Shown: positions 47,586-57,596, counted from the first letter of the stretch. The stretch: DNA of 64,000 nt from Peptidiphaga gingivicola (GCF_001652275.1 NZ_LVZK01000001.1:1736001-1800000); one strand, 5' to 3'. Numbers and translations are program-made. Notes: a model not told the origin generated them from the sequence alone.

Positions 47586-48611
47586 TCACTCGGCGCCGGC
47601 GACATCCCCGAAGATCCCCGTAAACGCGTCGCGATAGGCCGCTGCGAGCCGCAGCGGGTCGTGGCGGGCCGATCCGTCGCTCATTCTAACCTGCCTCAAA
47701 AGAAGTTGCGCTCCGCATTCTGTGGCGGCCCTCTCGGCTCCGTCGATGTCGTCGATGCTCGTCGGGTCGGCGACAATGATATCGAATCGCAGGTCCGGGC
47801 AGTGGTCTCTCAACGAGCGTATGTGTGCGGCCGCCCCCATCCCCTTCGTCTCTTTGTCAGCGTTGAGGTTGAGCGCGAGGGCCTTGCGCGCCTTCGTCGT
47901 GCACAGGGCCTCGCGAAGCTTGGGGACCAGGAAATGGGGAATGACGGACGTGTACCACGATCCGGGGCCGACGATCACCCAGTCGGCGTCGAGGATCGCC
48001 TCGACGGCTTCGGGCTGGGCGGGGGGATTCTCCGGGACGATGCCGATGTGCTCGACGGTCCCGGGGGTGCTGGCCACCGCGACCTGGCCGCGAATGGGCG
48101 CCCTAGGCCCGCCGAAGTCCACGATCGCCTCGATTTCCAGCGGCTCCGGCGACATTGGGAGCACGCGACCCTTGATGCCGAGCAGCTGCCCGACCCAGTC
48201 GAGGGCGAGGACGGAGTCGCCCATCTGCTCCCACAGCGCGAGGATCAACAAATTGCCCAGCGCGTGGCCGCTCATCGGGCCGTTGGACGTGAAGCGGTGC
48301 TGGAGGACGTCCCTCCACGTCTGCCCCCATTCGCCGTCGTCGCACAGCGCCGAGAGGGCCATTCGAAGGTCGCCCGGCGGAAGCACGCCGAATTCCTTGC
48401 GCAGCCTGCCCGAGGATCCGCCGTCGTCGGCGACCGTGACCACGGCGGTGACGTTGTGCGTCATAAGGCGCAACGCCGAAAGGCTGGCGAAGAGGCCGTG
48501 TCCGCCGCCGAGGGCCACGACTTTGGGGCCGTAAAATCCGCGTTTGGCGTCGTCCGCCCCGTTCATTCGCTGCGGGAGGTTCGTTCGCGGTCTATGCGGT
48601 GCCTCGCTCAT
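47586..48611 (-). CDS. yvcK: Gluconeogenesis/peptidoglycan factor YvcK (GlmR/CuvA family)
   Basis: A 341-residue protein of the CofD-like YvcK family, needed for peptidoglycan synthesis under gluconeogenic growth and known in mycobacteria as CuvA. VVALGGGHGLFASLSALR near residue 30, VTVADDGGSSGRLR, PPGDLRMALSAL and GPGSWYTSVIPHFLV are family hallmarks. The ATG at 48611 overlaps rapZ by four bases; the longer frame would run into rapZ. Confidence 0.94.
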   Translation of the reverse strand: MSEAPHRPRTNLPQRMNGADDAKRGFYGPKVVALGGGHGLFASLSALRLMTHNVTAVVTVADDGGSSGRLRKEFGVLPPGDLRMALSALCDDGEWGQTWRDVLQHRFTSNGPMSGHALGNLLILALWEQMGDSVLALDWVGQLLGIKGRVLPMSPEPLEIEAIVDFGGPRAPIRGQVAVASTPGTVEHIGIVPENPPAQPEAVEAILDADWVIVGPGSWYTSVIPHFLVPKLREALCTTKARKALALNLNADKETKGMGAAAHIRSLRDHCPDLRFDIIVADPTSIDDIDGAERAATECGAQLLLRQVRMSDGSARHDPLRLAAAYRDAFTGIFGDVAGAE

Positions 48612-49555
48612 TCGCGTCCCACGTCTCTGTGGATCGTCCGCACCGCCTGGCCTGAGGCGCGGAGTCTTTCGGAGATGGCCTCGGCGATGGCGACCGACCG
48701 ATGTTTGCCGCCCGTGCACCCCACGGCGAATGTCACAAAGGGCTTGAGTTCGCGGGCGTACCCCTGAAGCACATCGAGGATGAGCGAGGTGTATTTCTCG
48801 ACGAACGCGGCGCCCCCGACCTTTTCGAGGACGAAGTTCGCCACCGGCTCGTCGCGCCCGGTCAGGTGCCGCAGCTCGCTGACCCAGTAGGGGTTGGGCA
48901 GAAAGCGGACGTCGACGACGTTGTCGGCGTCGACCGGCAGCCCGTACTTGAAGCCGAAGGACATCACGGTGACGCGAACGTCGGATTGGGCTTCGTCGGC
49001 CACAAGCGCCCTGATTTTGCGCGCGAGATCGTGTACGGAGTACCCGCTCGTGTCGATGATGATGTTCGCCTGTTTGCGCATGTCGTCGAGCAGGGCGCGT
49101 TCGGCCGCGATTCCGTCAAGCACCCGGCCGTCTCCCTGGAGGGGGTGCGGGCGGCGGACGTTGTCGTATCGCTTGACCAATTCGTCGTCGCTGCAATCGA
49201 GGAAGAGCAGTCGGTAGTTGAAGCCCGACTCTTTGAGGTCGGCCAGTATGGATGAGAATTCGGCGAAGAACTCGCGGGAGCGCACGTCGACGACGACGGC
49301 GAGGCGCCGCACTCCCCCGTCCGGCGTCATCATCCCGGTCAGTGCCCGCAAAAGGCGCGGCGGGAGATTGTCGACGACGTACCAATCGAGGTCCTCGAGC
49401 GTGTCCGCCGCGCGGGTGCGCCCCGCTCCCGACATTCCGCTGATGATGAGGAGCTCGGGCTGATCGCTGGGCGGCAGCTTCGCCGCTTCGTCCTGCTCCG
49501 GCACGCAGGCCGGAATGAGGCCCGTGTCGTTGATGTCGTCCATGGATAACATCAT
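48608..49555 (-). CDS. rapZ: RNase adapter-type nucleotide-binding protein RapZ
   Basis: A 315-residue P-loop protein. Walker A reads GMSGAGRT, with Arg in place of the usual Lys, as is common in actinobacterial RapZ; Walker B-like VDVRS and the C-terminal GCTGGKHRSV and DVRFLPNPYW are conserved. In E. coli RapZ controls glmS through small RNAs; in actinobacteria its role is unclear but its link to yvcK and whiA is fixed. ATG codons at 49555, 49552 and 49543 are all possible; none has a strong RBS. Confidence 0.9.
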   Translation of the reverse strand: MMLSMDDINDTGLIPACVPEQDEAAKLPPSDQPELLIISGMSGAGRTRAADTLEDLDWYVVDNLPPRLLRALTGMMTPDGGVRRLAVVVDVRSREFFAEFSSILADLKESGFNYRLLFLDCSDDELVKRYDNVRRPHPLQGDGRVLDGIAAERALLDDMRKQANIIIDTSGYSVHDLARKIRALVADEAQSDVRVTVMSFGFKYGLPVDADNVVDVRFLPNPYWVSELRHLTGRDEPVANFVLEKVGGAAFVEKYTSLILDVLQGYARELKPFVTFAVGCTGGKHRSVAIAEAISERLRASGQAVRTIHRDVGRE

Positions 49556-49654
49556 GCCACAGACCTAGTCGCCGCCCCAGAAAACTGCGTCGGCGAAAGC
49601 CGGGCGACGGCCTAACGGGAGCGGTCTGGCCCCGTCGGCGTTCGCCCCGCACCC

Positions 49655-49699
49655 GCCAACTGGCGCGTCAGCCCGCGCCTGCCAACTGGCGCGTCAGCC
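49655..49699. repeat. 19-bp direct repeat at the uvrC 3' end
   Basis: GCCAACTGGCGCGTCAGCC at 49655-49673 and again, identical, at 49681-49699; the second copy covers the uvrC stop codon, so the last residues of UvrC are encoded by repeat sequence. Confidence 0.75.
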
Positions 49700-51898
49700 G
49701 GCGTCGGCGAAATGCTCGACGATGGCGCGCGCCAAGGCGGGGCCGATTCCCGGCACTTTCAGCAACTCCTCCTGGGAGGCCGCTTTGATCTTTGCGAGCG
49801 ACCCCAGCGAGCCCAGAAGGGCCTTCTGTTTGGCCGCCCCCAAGCCGGGCACGGCGTCCAGCGCGGACCGGGTCATGGCCTTTGCCCGCTTTTTCCTGTG
49901 GAACGTGATGGCGAATCGGTGCGATTCGTCGCGCAGCTGCTGGAGAAGCCGCAACGAGGGGGAACGCCTTGGCAGGACGACGGGGAAATCCTCGCCCGGA
50001 ATCCACACCTCCTCGAGCCTTTTCGCCAGGCCGACGATGCGGACGTCAGCTCCCGTTTCCTCGACGACCCTCTGCGCCGCGTTGACCTGCGGCAGCCCGC
50101 CGTCGACGACTATGAGGTCAGGCTTGTAAGCGAATCTTCGGGGGGCGCTCGGCTGCCCGGCGACCCGAGGGACGTCGCCGCCGGCCTCATCCTCGCCGGG
50201 CGTTGCGTTCTCCGCGTCGCCCGCTTCGGCCGCGTCCTCCGCGTCGCCCGCCCCCGCCGCGGCGTCGCAAGCTTTGGAAATCTGCCCGGTTTCGAAGGAC
50301 TTCTCGGCTTCGGGAACTCGTTCGGCCTTGCGGGCATTCTCAGTCTCGCGGGGCGTTTCGGCTTCGCCGGAGGCGTTCGCGCGATCGCCTCGATCCTCGT
50401 CCTCGGCGGCGCCGACGTCGTCGCCCGCCGCTCCCGCGAGAAGCCTGGCAAGCCTGCGGCGCAGCACCTCGTCCATCGCGGCCGTGTCGTCCGCTGCGCC
50501 CTCGCCGTCGGGCCCGCGCACGATGAAGTGCCTGTAGTCGGCCTTTTTTGCCAAACCGTCCTCAAAGACCACCATTGAAGCCACCTGGTGCGTGCCCTGG
50601 GTGTGCGAGACGTCGTAACACTCGATCCGCAGGGGCGCGCGATCGAGCTCGAGCGCGTCTCGCAACTCCTCGAGCGCCTGGGAACGGACGGTGATGTCGC
50701 CTGCCCGCGCCAGCTTGTGGCGGGCGAGCGCCTGTTCGGCGTTGAGCCGCACGGTGTGCGCGAGCTTGGCTTTGTCGCCGCGGCGCGGCGTCTTCAGGCG
50801 GACCGTCCCTCCCCTGCGCTCGGCGAGCCACTTTTGGAGCTCGAGCGCATCCTCGGGCAGCCCCGGAACCCATATTTCCGAGGGGATCGCCCCGAGCGGC
50901 GTGTGCGCGCGGTCGTCCACGCTGCGCGAGGCCTCTGGCACGGCGACGACGTCGTCGAACTTCACGTCGCCGTAGACCTGCAGCACGAGATTCGAAACGA
51001 TCTCGGACAACTCAAGGCCGCCGATCTCGTCGCTTATCCACGCCTGCTGGCCGCGGATCCTGCCGCCGCGGACGTAGAAGACCTGCACGGACGCTTCGAT
51101 CTCGTCGAAGGCGATGCCGAAAATGTCGACGTCAAGGTTCTCGTTCAAAACGATGACGTTGCGCTCGTTGACCGCTTCGAGCGCCGATATTTCGTCGCGC
51201 AGCCTGGCGGCCGTCTCGTATTCTTCGGCATTGGCCGCCTCGAGCATTCGTTTGCGACGCGTCGCTATTGCCTTCGAGCCGCCGCCTTCCATGAACCGGA
51301 TGAGGCTCATTGCCGTTTCGCGATGCTCTTCGGGCGTGACCCTTTCGATGCACGGCGCGCTGCATTTTCCAATGTGCCCGAACAGGCAGGGGCGGCCCAG
51401 GCGCCGGGCCTGGTTGAACTGGCTCTTCGTGCACGAACGCATGGGGAACACGCTCAGCAGCTGGTCGAGCGTTTCGCGTATCGCCCACACTTTCGTGTAC
51501 GGGCCGAGGTAGCGCGTGCCCTTCCTGTGCTCTTGGCGGGTCACCCACACCCGCGGATATTCCTCGCCCAACGAGACCGCCAGGTAGGGGTAGGACTTGT
51601 TGTCGCGGAAAACGACGTTGAAGGGCGGCGTGAACTCTTTGATCCACAGGTATTCGAGGGTGAGCGCCTCGACCTCGGACCCGACGACCACCCATTTCAC
51701 GTCCTCGGCCGTGTAGACCATGGTACGAATGCGGTCTGACAGGCCGGCCGGATCCTGGAAGTAGCTCGAAAGCCGGGCGCGCAGATTCTTGGCCTTGCCG
51801 ACGTAGAGGACGCGCCCTTCGCCGTCGAGAAACCGATAGACCCCCGGCTGCGTGGGTATGGCGCCTTGCTCAGGCCTGTACTGACGCGGATCGGCCAT
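49694..51898 (-). CDS. uvrC: UvrABC nuclease subunit UvrC
   Basis: A 734-residue nuclease of nucleotide excision repair. The N-terminal GIY-YIG domain (PGVYRFLDGEGRVLYVGKAKNLRARLSSYF), the UVR motif near 210-245, the RNase H-like half (IECYDVSHTQGTHQVASMVVFEDG, DLIVVDGGLPQV) and the C-terminal HhH pair (VPGLGAAKQKALL, VPGIGPALARAIV) are complete. About 95 Ala/Glu/Asp-rich residues (485-580) are inserted before KPDLIVVDGG; normal length is 600-680. The ATG follows the uvrA TAG with no gap, so both are likely one transcript. Confidence 0.96.
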   Translation of the reverse strand: MADPRQYRPEQGAIPTQPGVYRFLDGEGRVLYVGKAKNLRARLSSYFQDPAGLSDRIRTMVYTAEDVKWVVVGSEVEALTLEYLWIKEFTPPFNVVFRDNKSYPYLAVSLGEEYPRVWVTRQEHRKGTRYLGPYTKVWAIRETLDQLLSVFPMRSCTKSQFNQARRLGRPCLFGHIGKCSAPCIERVTPEEHRETAMSLIRFMEGGGSKAIATRRKRMLEAANAEEYETAARLRDEISALEAVNERNVIVLNENLDVDIFGIAFDEIEASVQVFYVRGGRIRGQQAWISDEIGGLELSEIVSNLVLQVYGDVKFDDVVAVPEASRSVDDRAHTPLGAIPSEIWVPGLPEDALELQKWLAERRGGTVRLKTPRRGDKAKLAHTVRLNAEQALARHKLARAGDITVRSQALEELRDALELDRAPLRIECYDVSHTQGTHQVASMVVFEDGLAKKADYRHFIVRGPDGEGAADDTAAMDEVLRRRLARLLAGAAGDDVGAAEDEDRGDRANASGEAETPRETENARKAERVPEAEKSFETGQISKACDAAAGAGDAEDAAEAGDAENATPGEDEAGGDVPRVAGQPSAPRRFAYKPDLIVVDGGLPQVNAAQRVVEETGADVRIVGLAKRLEEVWIPGEDFPVVLPRRSPSLRLLQQLRDESHRFAITFHRKKRAKAMTRSALDAVPGLGAAKQKALLGSLGSLAKIKAASQEELLKVPGIGPALARAIVEHFADAG

Positions 51899-54736
51899 CT
51901 AACGCTCCAGCATGGGCGCCAGGAACCGGCCGGTGTGGGAGCCTTCGACTTTGGCGACGTCCTCGGGCGTGCCCTCGGCGATGACGCGCCCGCCGCCGTC
52001 GCCGCCTTCGGGGCCCATGTCGATCACCCAGTCCGCGCTTTTGACGACGTCGAGGTTGTGCTCGATGACGATCACGGTGTTGCCCTTGTCCGCCAAAGAC
52101 TGGAGGACTTGGAGAAGTTTGCGGACGTCCTCGAAATGAAGGCCCGTGGTCGGCTCGTCAAGGATGTAGACGGTTTTGCCGCTCGAGCGCCGGTGCAGCT
52201 CGGAGGCCAGCTTGACGCGCTGGGCTTCTCCGCCGGAGAGCGTGGTTGCCGACTGGCCGAGTTTGACGTAGCCGAGGCCCACCCTTTCAAGTGTCTGCAG
52301 GTAGCGCCGGATCGCGCTGATCGGCTCGAAGAAGACGGCGGCCTCCGCAATCGTCATGGCAAGGACGTCGCTGACGTTTTTGCCGTTGTAGGCCACTTCC
52401 AAGGTCTCGCGGTTGTACCGGGCCCCGTTGCACACCTCGCACGGAACGTAGACGTCCGGCAGAAAGTTCATTTCGATCTTGATCGTGCCGTCTCCCCTGC
52501 ACGCCTCGCAACGCCCTCCTTTGACGTTGAAGGAGAACCGCCCGGGCCCGTATCCGCGGACCTTTGCCTCGGCGGTCTGCGCGAACAGGGCGCGGATCTT
52601 GTCCCACACGCCCGTGTACGTGGCCGGATTGGAGCGAGGCGTGCGCCCGATGGGCGACTGGTCGACGTGGACTACCTTGTCGAGGCCTCCCGCCCCCGTA
52701 ACCGACTTGTGCCGCCCGGGGATCGTCTGCGCCCCGTTGAGCGTGTGCGCCAGGGACTCGTGGAGGATCTGGTTGACCAGAGTGGACTTGCCGGAGCCCG
52801 ACACGCCCGTCACGGCCGTCACCACGGAAAGGGGAAAGGAGACGTCGATCCCCTTGAGGTTGTTTTCCCTCGCCCCCTTGACCTTGATCGCACGCTTCGG
52901 GTCGACGCGGCGCCGCTCGCTGGGAACTTCGATCTTCCGTTTTCCCGCGAGATACTGGCCGGTCATCGAGTCTTCGCACGCGCTCAGCCCCGCGCTGGGG
53001 CCCGAGTAGACGACCTCGCCTCCGAGGGCCCCGGCGCCGGGGCCGATGTCGACCACCCAGTCGGCGGTTCGGATCGTGTCTTCGTCGTGCTCGACGACGA
53101 TGAGCGTGTTGCCGATGTCGCGCAGCCGAGTGAGCGTCGCGATGAGCCTCTCGTTGTCCCTTTGGTGAAGGCCGATCGACGGTTCGTCAAGGACGTAGAG
53201 GACGCCCGCGAGCCCCGCGCCGATCTGGGTGGCGAGCCGAATGCGCTGGGCCTCGCCGCCGGAAAGCGTGGAGGCGCCGCGCGACAGGCTCAGGTACGTC
53301 AGGCCGACGTCGACGAGGAACCCCAGACGCGCCTTGATCTCCTTGAGGACCTGCTCGGCGATCTTCGCCTGGCGCGAGTCGAGTTCGACGGTGTCGACGA
53401 ACTTCTTCGCCTCGTCGATGGAAAGCCGGCAGACGTCGTCGATGTTCTTTCCGTCGATGCGCACAGCAAGGACCTCAGGCCGCAGCCGGGCGCCCCCGCA
53501 CGCGTCGCAGTCCACCTCGCGCATATAGCCTTCGTATCGGTTGCGCGACCAGTCGGACTCGGTCTCGCCGTGCTTGCGCTTGACATAGGCGACGACGCCC
53601 TCGAATCCCGTTCCGTATGTGCGCTCCTTGCCCCATCGATTGCGATAGGTCACGCGCACCTTGTAGTCCTTGCCGCGCAAAATGGCGTTCTTCGCCTTCG
53701 TCGGGAGGTCTCGCCACGGCGTGTCGACGTCGAAGCCGAGGTCCTCGCCGAGGGCTTCAAGCTGCCGGGTGAAAAAATCCTGGTGGATCGTCCACGGGGC
53801 CACGGCGCCCTCGCGCAGGGTAAGCGAATCGTCGGGAACGACGAGCTCGGGGTCTACCTGCAGATGCGAACCGATCCCGTCGCAGGCAGGGCAGGCGCCG
53901 TAGGGGGCGTTGAAGGAGAAGGTGCGCGGCTCGATTTCCTCGATTCCCAGCTCGTGCTCGTTCGGACACGAACGCTTTTCCGAGTATCTGCGCTCGCGCG
54001 TCGGGTCGTCCGCGGGGGCGTCGACCTTCTCGACGGTGACGAAGCCGCCGGCGAGCCTCAGCGCCGTCTCGATCGAGTCGTTCAGGCGCGAGGATATGCC
54101 GTCTCGGATGACGAGCCGGTCGACGACGACGTCGATGTCGTGCTTGACGTTCTTTTCCAGCTTCGGCGGGCTGTCGAGGCGGACGACCTCGCCGTCGACC
54201 CGCGCCCGGGAAAATCCGTCGGAGGCGAGCTGGGAGAACAGCTCCGCGTACTCGCCCTTGCGGCCGCGGGCGACCGGCGCGAGAACCTGGAAACGCGTGC
54301 CTTCGGGCAAGGCCGACACGCTGTCGGCGATCTGTTCGGCGCTCTGGGCGCGGATCTGCTCGCCGCATTCCGGGCAGAACTGGACGCCGGCGCGCGCAAA
54401 AAGCAGGCGCAGGTAGTCGTAGATTTCGGTGACCGTGCCGACTGTCGAACGCGGATTGTGGTTCGTGGACTTTTGATCGATCGAAACCGCAGGGGAAAGC
54501 CCCTCGATGAAATCGACGTCGGGCTTGTCCATCCTTCCGAGGAACATCCTGGCGTAGGAGCTGAGGGACTCGATGTACCTGCGCTGCCCCTCGGCGAAGA
54601 TCGTGTCGAACGCCAGGGACGACTTGCCAGACCCGGAAAGCCCCGTGAATACGACCATTTTGTCGCGGGGAATGCTGAGGTCGACGTTTTGGAGGTTGTG
54701 TTCACGTGCGCCTTGGATGCGGATCTCGTCAATCAC
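51899..54736 (-). CDS. uvrA: Excinuclease ABC subunit UvrA
   Basis: A 945-residue double ABC ATPase that recognises DNA lesions. Both Walker A motifs ([29 protein letters not shown]), both signatures ([24 protein letters not shown]), zinc-finger Cys ([37 protein letters not shown] split over two) and Walker B ([22 protein letters not shown]) are seen. The GTG at 54736 is chosen because a -10 TACAAT ends 6 nt upstream and a LexA-like box lies before it; ATG at 54775 would be inside the promoter. The gene precedes uvrC with no gap. Confidence 0.96.
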   Translation of the reverse strand: MIDEIRIQGAREHNLQNVDLSIPRDKMVVFTGLSGSGKSSLAFDTIFAEGQRRYIESLSSYARMFLGRMDKPDVDFIEGLSPAVSIDQKSTNHNPRSTVGTVTEIYDYLRLLFARAGVQFCPECGEQIRAQSAEQIADSVSALPEGTRFQVLAPVARGRKGEYAELFSQLASDGFSRARVDGEVVRLDSPPKLEKNVKHDIDVVVDRLVIRDGISSRLNDSIETALRLAGGFVTVEKVDAPADDPTRERRYSEKRSCPNEHELGIEEIEPRTFSFNAPYGACPACDGIGSHLQVDPELVVPDDSLTLREGAVAPWTIHQDFFTRQLEALGEDLGFDVDTPWRDLPTKAKNAILRGKDYKVRVTYRNRWGKERTYGTGFEGVVAYVKRKHGETESDWSRNRYEGYMREVDCDACGGARLRPEVLAVRIDGKNIDDVCRLSIDEAKKFVDTVELDSRQAKIAEQVLKEIKARLGFLVDVGLTYLSLSRGASTLSGGEAQRIRLATQIGAGLAGVLYVLDEPSIGLHQRDNERLIATLTRLRDIGNTLIVVEHDEDTIRTADWVVDIGPGAGALGGEVVYSGPSAGLSACEDSMTGQYLAGKRKIEVPSERRRVDPKRAIKVKGARENNLKGIDVSFPLSVVTAVTGVSGSGKSTLVNQILHESLAHTLNGAQTIPGRHKSVTGAGGLDKVVHVDQSPIGRTPRSNPATYTGVWDKIRALFAQTAEAKVRGYGPGRFSFNVKGGRCEACRGDGTIKIEMNFLPDVYVPCEVCNGARYNRETLEVAYNGKNVSDVLAMTIAEAAVFFEPISAIRRYLQTLERVGLGYVKLGQSATTLSGGEAQRVKLASELHRRSSGKTVYILDEPTTGLHFEDVRKLLQVLQSLADKGNTVIVIEHNLDVVKSADWVIDMGPEGGDGGGRVIAEGTPEDVAKVEGSHTGRFLAPMLER

Positions 54737-54741
54737 CCGGC

Positions 54742-54747
54742 AATTGT
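54742..54747 (-). promoter_or_regulatory. -10 element of uvrA (leaderless)
   Basis: TACAAT on the minus strand ends 6 nt before the GTG start. A -35-like TTCGAA lies 17 nt further upstream and overlaps the LexA-type box. Confidence 0.55.
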
Positions 54748-54754
54748 ATCGCCT

Positions 54755-54770
54755 TAAAACATCTGTTCGA
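54755..54770 (-). promoter_or_regulatory. LexA-type SOS box upstream of uvrA-uvrC
   Basis: On the minus strand TCGAAC-AGAT-GTTTTA. The left half is a perfect match to the actinobacterial consensus TCGAAC-N4-GTTCGA, the right half keeps GTT and the final A. It covers the -35 region, so LexA binding would block transcription. Confidence 0.65.
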
Positions 54771-54823
54771 AGCATCGCGATCGTGAGATTGCCTACCACC
54801 GGCGGCAGGCCGACGGCGGCCAT

Positions 54824-54861
54824 GAGGCTCTTTGGCGTCCGAGAGGCTCTTTGGCGTCCGA
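54824..54861. repeat. 19-bp perfect tandem repeat between uvrA and yciI
   Basis: GAGGCTCTTTGGCGTCCGA repeated directly (54824-54842, 54843-54861). It sits between the uvrA promoter and the yciI promoter. Confidence 0.75.
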
Positions 54862-54886
54862 GAAGGTCTTCATCCCAGGGAATCGC

Positions 54887-54892
54887 TAGAAT
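54887..54892 (+). promoter_or_regulatory. -10 element of a probable leaderless promoter (YciI gene)
   Basis: TAGAAT ends 7 nt before the ATG at 54900; no RBS. Confidence 0.5.
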
Positions 54893-54899
54893 TGACCCC

Positions 54900-55178
54900 A
54901 TGGCTATCATTGCAATCGAGTACACGTACGATGTCGCCCAAAGCGAGCTCATCGCCGAGCATCGCCCGACCCATCGCGCCCACCTCCGCGACCTTCACGA
55001 GGCAGGCGCCGTCCTGACCTTCGGGCCGCTGGGAGACGACAGCGCCCTCATCCTCGTCGAAGCCGACTCCCCCGAGGCGGGCCTGAATGTGCTGGCGGGC
55101 GACCCCTTCCGCGAGCTCGGCGTCATCAAGAACGCGAACGCGCGAGTCTGGAATCCCGCGGTCAACCCTTGGGCATGA
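54900..55178 (+). CDS. YciI-family protein
   Basis: A 92-residue ferredoxin-like fold protein of the YCII family. [15 protein letters not shown] contains the conserved His-rich region, followed by [21 protein letters not shown] and [19 protein letters not shown]. Function is unknown in most species. The upstream sequence in frame is repeat DNA, so the ATG at 54900 after the -10 is taken. The stop lies inside the first unit of the GGGCATGA repeats. Confidence 0.88.
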   Translation: MAIIAIEYTYDVAQSELIAEHRPTHRAHLRDLHEAGAVLTFGPLGDDSALILVEADSPEAGLNVLAGDPFRELGVIKNANARVWNPAVNPWA

Positions 55179-55281
55179 GACTGAAAGCCCGGGCATGAGC
55201 CGAAGCAGAGACCGGGGGCATGATGGAGACCGGGGGCATGATTTGGAGTGCACGGGCACGGTCAGGAGACTGAGGGCATGA
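55171..55281. repeat. Five GGGCATGA words before the BASS transporter gene
   Basis: GGGCATGA starts at 55171, 55191, 55216, 55234 and 55274; the third and fourth extend to ACCGGGGGCATGAT. Each unit contains ATGA; the first ends yciI and the last supplies the start of the next gene. Confidence 0.6.
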
Positions 55282-56246
55282 GCCGGCGCCCTTCGAAGCT
55301 GAAGATCGACCCTTTCGTCGCGGGGATCGTCTCGGCGATGGCCCTCGGGCTCGCCTTGCCTGTTCCCGCCAAGGGGCGCGAGATTCTTTCGATGGTCGCG
55401 GACCTGTCGGTATGCCTCGTCTTCCTTGTGTATGGAATGCGCCTGCGCACAAGCGAGGTGCTCGCGGGTCTCACGAACGTCAAGCTGCAACTTTCGGTTC
55501 TTTTGGCCACGTACGTGGCTTTCCCGGCCTTCGGATTCCTCATGTACAAGGCTGCCGAGCCCTTTTGGGGACACGGATTTGCCACCGGTTTCCTGTACTT
55601 GTCGATCCTTCCGTCGACGATTCAATCTTCGGTCACCTTCGTCTCCATCGCGAAGGGAAACGTGGCGGCAGCCGTCTGTTCGGCGACGATCTCCAACATC
55701 CTCGGCATGTTCGTCACGCCGCTCCTCGTCCTCCTCGCCCTCGACGTCGGCGGGGCCTCCGGAGGCGGTTTGGGATCGATCGTGACCAAGCTGCTCGCCC
55801 CATTCATCGTGGGCCAGCTTTTTCAGCCGTTTGTGGGCGGCTGGTTCCGAGCGCGGCGTTCGATGGTGAAGAAGATCGACAATTCTTCGATCATCCTCAT
55901 TGTGCTTTCGGCGGTCGTCAACGCGACGGCCGAGGGTGCGTGGGCCGGCGTGACGGTGTGGACGGTTCTCGTCCTCCTCGCCCTGTCCGTGGCTTTGCTC
56001 GCCACGATGCTCGCCCTCACGTGGTTTGTCCCCGGGAAGATCGGAATGCCGAGGGAAGACCGGATCGTCGTTCTCATGTGCGGGTCGAAGAAATCCTTGG
56101 CCACGGGGCTGCCCATGGCCAAGGCCCTGTTTCCGGCTTCGACGGTGGGCGCCGTCATCGTCCCGGTGGTCCTGTTCCATCAGATTCAGATCTTCGTGTG
56201 CGCGATCATCGCCGCGCGGCTGGGGCAGACGGCGCCCGACGATTAG
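55278..56246 (+). CDS. Bile acid:sodium symporter-family (BASS) transporter
   Basis: A 322-residue integral membrane protein with about 9-10 helices. DPFVAGIVSAMALGLALPVPAKG, the hydrophobic repeats, LSILPSTIQSSVTFVSIAKGN (the ILPxTxxS-type crossover segment) and MCGSKKSLATGLPMAKALF fit the SBF-like/BASS family, more like the PF13593 (yeast RCH1-like) subgroup than bile-acid carriers. The substrate is unknown. The ATG at 55278 lies in the last GGGCATGA word; the open frame continues upstream through repeats. Confidence 0.85.
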   Translation: MSRRPSKLKIDPFVAGIVSAMALGLALPVPAKGREILSMVADLSVCLVFLVYGMRLRTSEVLAGLTNVKLQLSVLLATYVAFPAFGFLMYKAAEPFWGHGFATGFLYLSILPSTIQSSVTFVSIAKGNVAAAVCSATISNILGMFVTPLLVLLALDVGGASGGGLGSIVTKLLAPFIVGQLFQPFVGGWFRARRSMVKKIDNSSIILIVLSAVVNATAEGAWAGVTVWTVLVLLALSVALLATMLALTWFVPGKIGMPREDRIVVLMCGSKKSLATGLPMAKALFPASTVGAVIVPVVLFHQIQIFVCAIIAARLGQTAPDD

Positions 56247-56355
56247 GCCGCCGAGCCAAGCCTCGGCGCCGGGGGGCGCTCTCGCCTATCCCCGCGCGCC
56301 CGGAGGCCGACTCGGGCTCCCTCAACCCCCGGGCAGTTCAACCCCAATTGCGGGG

Positions 56356-57591
56356 CTATTTGTTCGAAGGGCCTTTGCGACCTGAGAGACTTCCGTCTCC
56401 CGGCCGCTGCTCGTCTCCGGGCTGCCGTTCCTCTCCCGATCGTTGCGATTCTTCGAGCTGCCGCCCGTCTGCGGATTTCCGCGCGCCGCTCGGCTCGGCG
56501 CCCTTCTCGCGGAAGGCTTGGGCGACCCGGCCGGCTTCGATCTCGTCGCCGGCCTCTTCGACGTTCGTGCCTTCGATGGCCTCGCGCTTCGTCTTTCCGA
56601 GGGATGTGACGACGGTGAGAACGAGTATGACGAGTATGACGGCGAGGGAGACGAGGGGATGGATGTCAGGCACGATTTCGAGCCATCCTTGCCCGTGACA
56701 GGCCTCGACGAGGAGCTTGAAGCCGATGAACGCGAGGATCGCGGCGAGCCCGTAGTGGAGGTAGACGAGCCGTTCGAGGAGCCCTTCGACGAGGAAGAAG
56801 AGCTGGCGGAGCCCCATGAGTGCGAAGGCGTTGGCGGCGAAGATGATGAACGGTTGAGCGGTCAGCCCGAAGGACGCCGGTATCGAGTCGAGCGCGAACA
56901 TGAGGTCCGCCGATCCGATGGAGATGATGCACAGAAAGAAAGGCGTGACGAAGGTTTTGTGATTTCGCCGCACCAGCATTTTGTCTCCGACGAAGCCGTC
57001 GGTGACCATGAATACCTTGCGCGCCCCGCGAACGACGGCGTTCGGCTTGTACACGTCGTCGTCATGGTCCGGGTCCTTCCGGTCCTCGACGCCCTCGCGG
57101 AGCTGGTTCCATGCCGTCCACAGGAGGAAGGCGGCGAAGATGAAGAACAGCCAAGAAAAACTCTCGAGGAGGGTGGCGCCCAGAAGGATGAAGACGAGCC
57201 TGAGGACGAGGGCTGTGACGATGCCCCACAGGAGCACCTTTTGCTGATACTTCCTGGGGACTCGGAACGAGCCGATGATGATTATGAAGATGAAGATGTT
57301 GTCGATCGAGAGGGAGTACTCGGTGAAATAGGCCGCGAAGTACTCGAATGCGAACTTCGACGAGTGGCGGAACAATGTGTAAACGCCGAAGACGACGGCC
57401 AGGCTGACGTAGAAGACAAGCCACCTAGTGCACTCTTTGATCGTCGGCTCATGGGGTTTTCGCAGGTGGAGAAAGAGGTCCATGCCGATGAGGGCGACGA
57501 CGAGCCCGCCCAGAGCGAGCCACTCGTGCATATGAACCTGCATGGACTGCGCGGCGTCGGTCGCGGCGAGCGCGTTCAGGGGCATTGACAT
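56356..57591 (-). CDS. terC: TerC-family integral membrane protein (Mn2+ exporter type)
   Basis: A 411-residue membrane protein with about 8-9 helices. TEYSLSIDNIFIFIIIIGSFRVP and SIGSADLMFALDSIPASFGLT contain the paired acidic residues typical of TerC/Alx. An about 70-residue Gly/Glu/Arg/Ser-rich hydrophilic tail is not conserved. The family is linked to Mn2+ homeostasis and tellurium resistance. The ATG at 57591 with GGAGGAAACT upstream gives MSMPLNALAATD; the frame continues upstream through the riboswitch. A Mn2+-type riboswitch leads this gene. Confidence 0.92.
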   Translation of the reverse strand: MSMPLNALAATDAAQSMQVHMHEWLALGGLVVALIGMDLFLHLRKPHEPTIKECTRWLVFYVSLAVVFGVYTLFRHSSKFAFEYFAAYFTEYSLSIDNIFIFIIIIGSFRVPRKYQQKVLLWGIVTALVLRLVFILLGATLLESFSWLFFIFAAFLLWTAWNQLREGVEDRKDPDHDDDVYKPNAVVRGARKVFMVTDGFVGDKMLVRRNHKTFVTPFFLCIISIGSADLMFALDSIPASFGLTAQPFIIFAANAFALMGLRQLFFLVEGLLERLVYLHYGLAAILAFIGFKLLVEACHGQGWLEIVPDIHPLVSLAVILVILVLTVVTSLGKTKREAIEGTNVEEAGDEIEAGRVAQAFREKGAEPSGARKSADGRQLEESQRSGEERQPGDEQRPGDGSLSGRKGPSNK

Positions 57592-57596
57592 AGTTT

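Noticed and set aside
51866-54757. 963-codon plus-strand frame opposite uvrA
   Set aside because: Antisense shadow of uvrA, again without domains.
54737-54952. Longer UvrA N-terminus
   Set aside because: It would translate the LexA box, the tandem repeat and the promoter of the divergent gene.
55171-55281. GGGCATGA words considered as a CRISPR-like array
   Set aside because: Units are only 8 bp, spacing is irregular (20, 25, 18, 40), and no cas gene is near.
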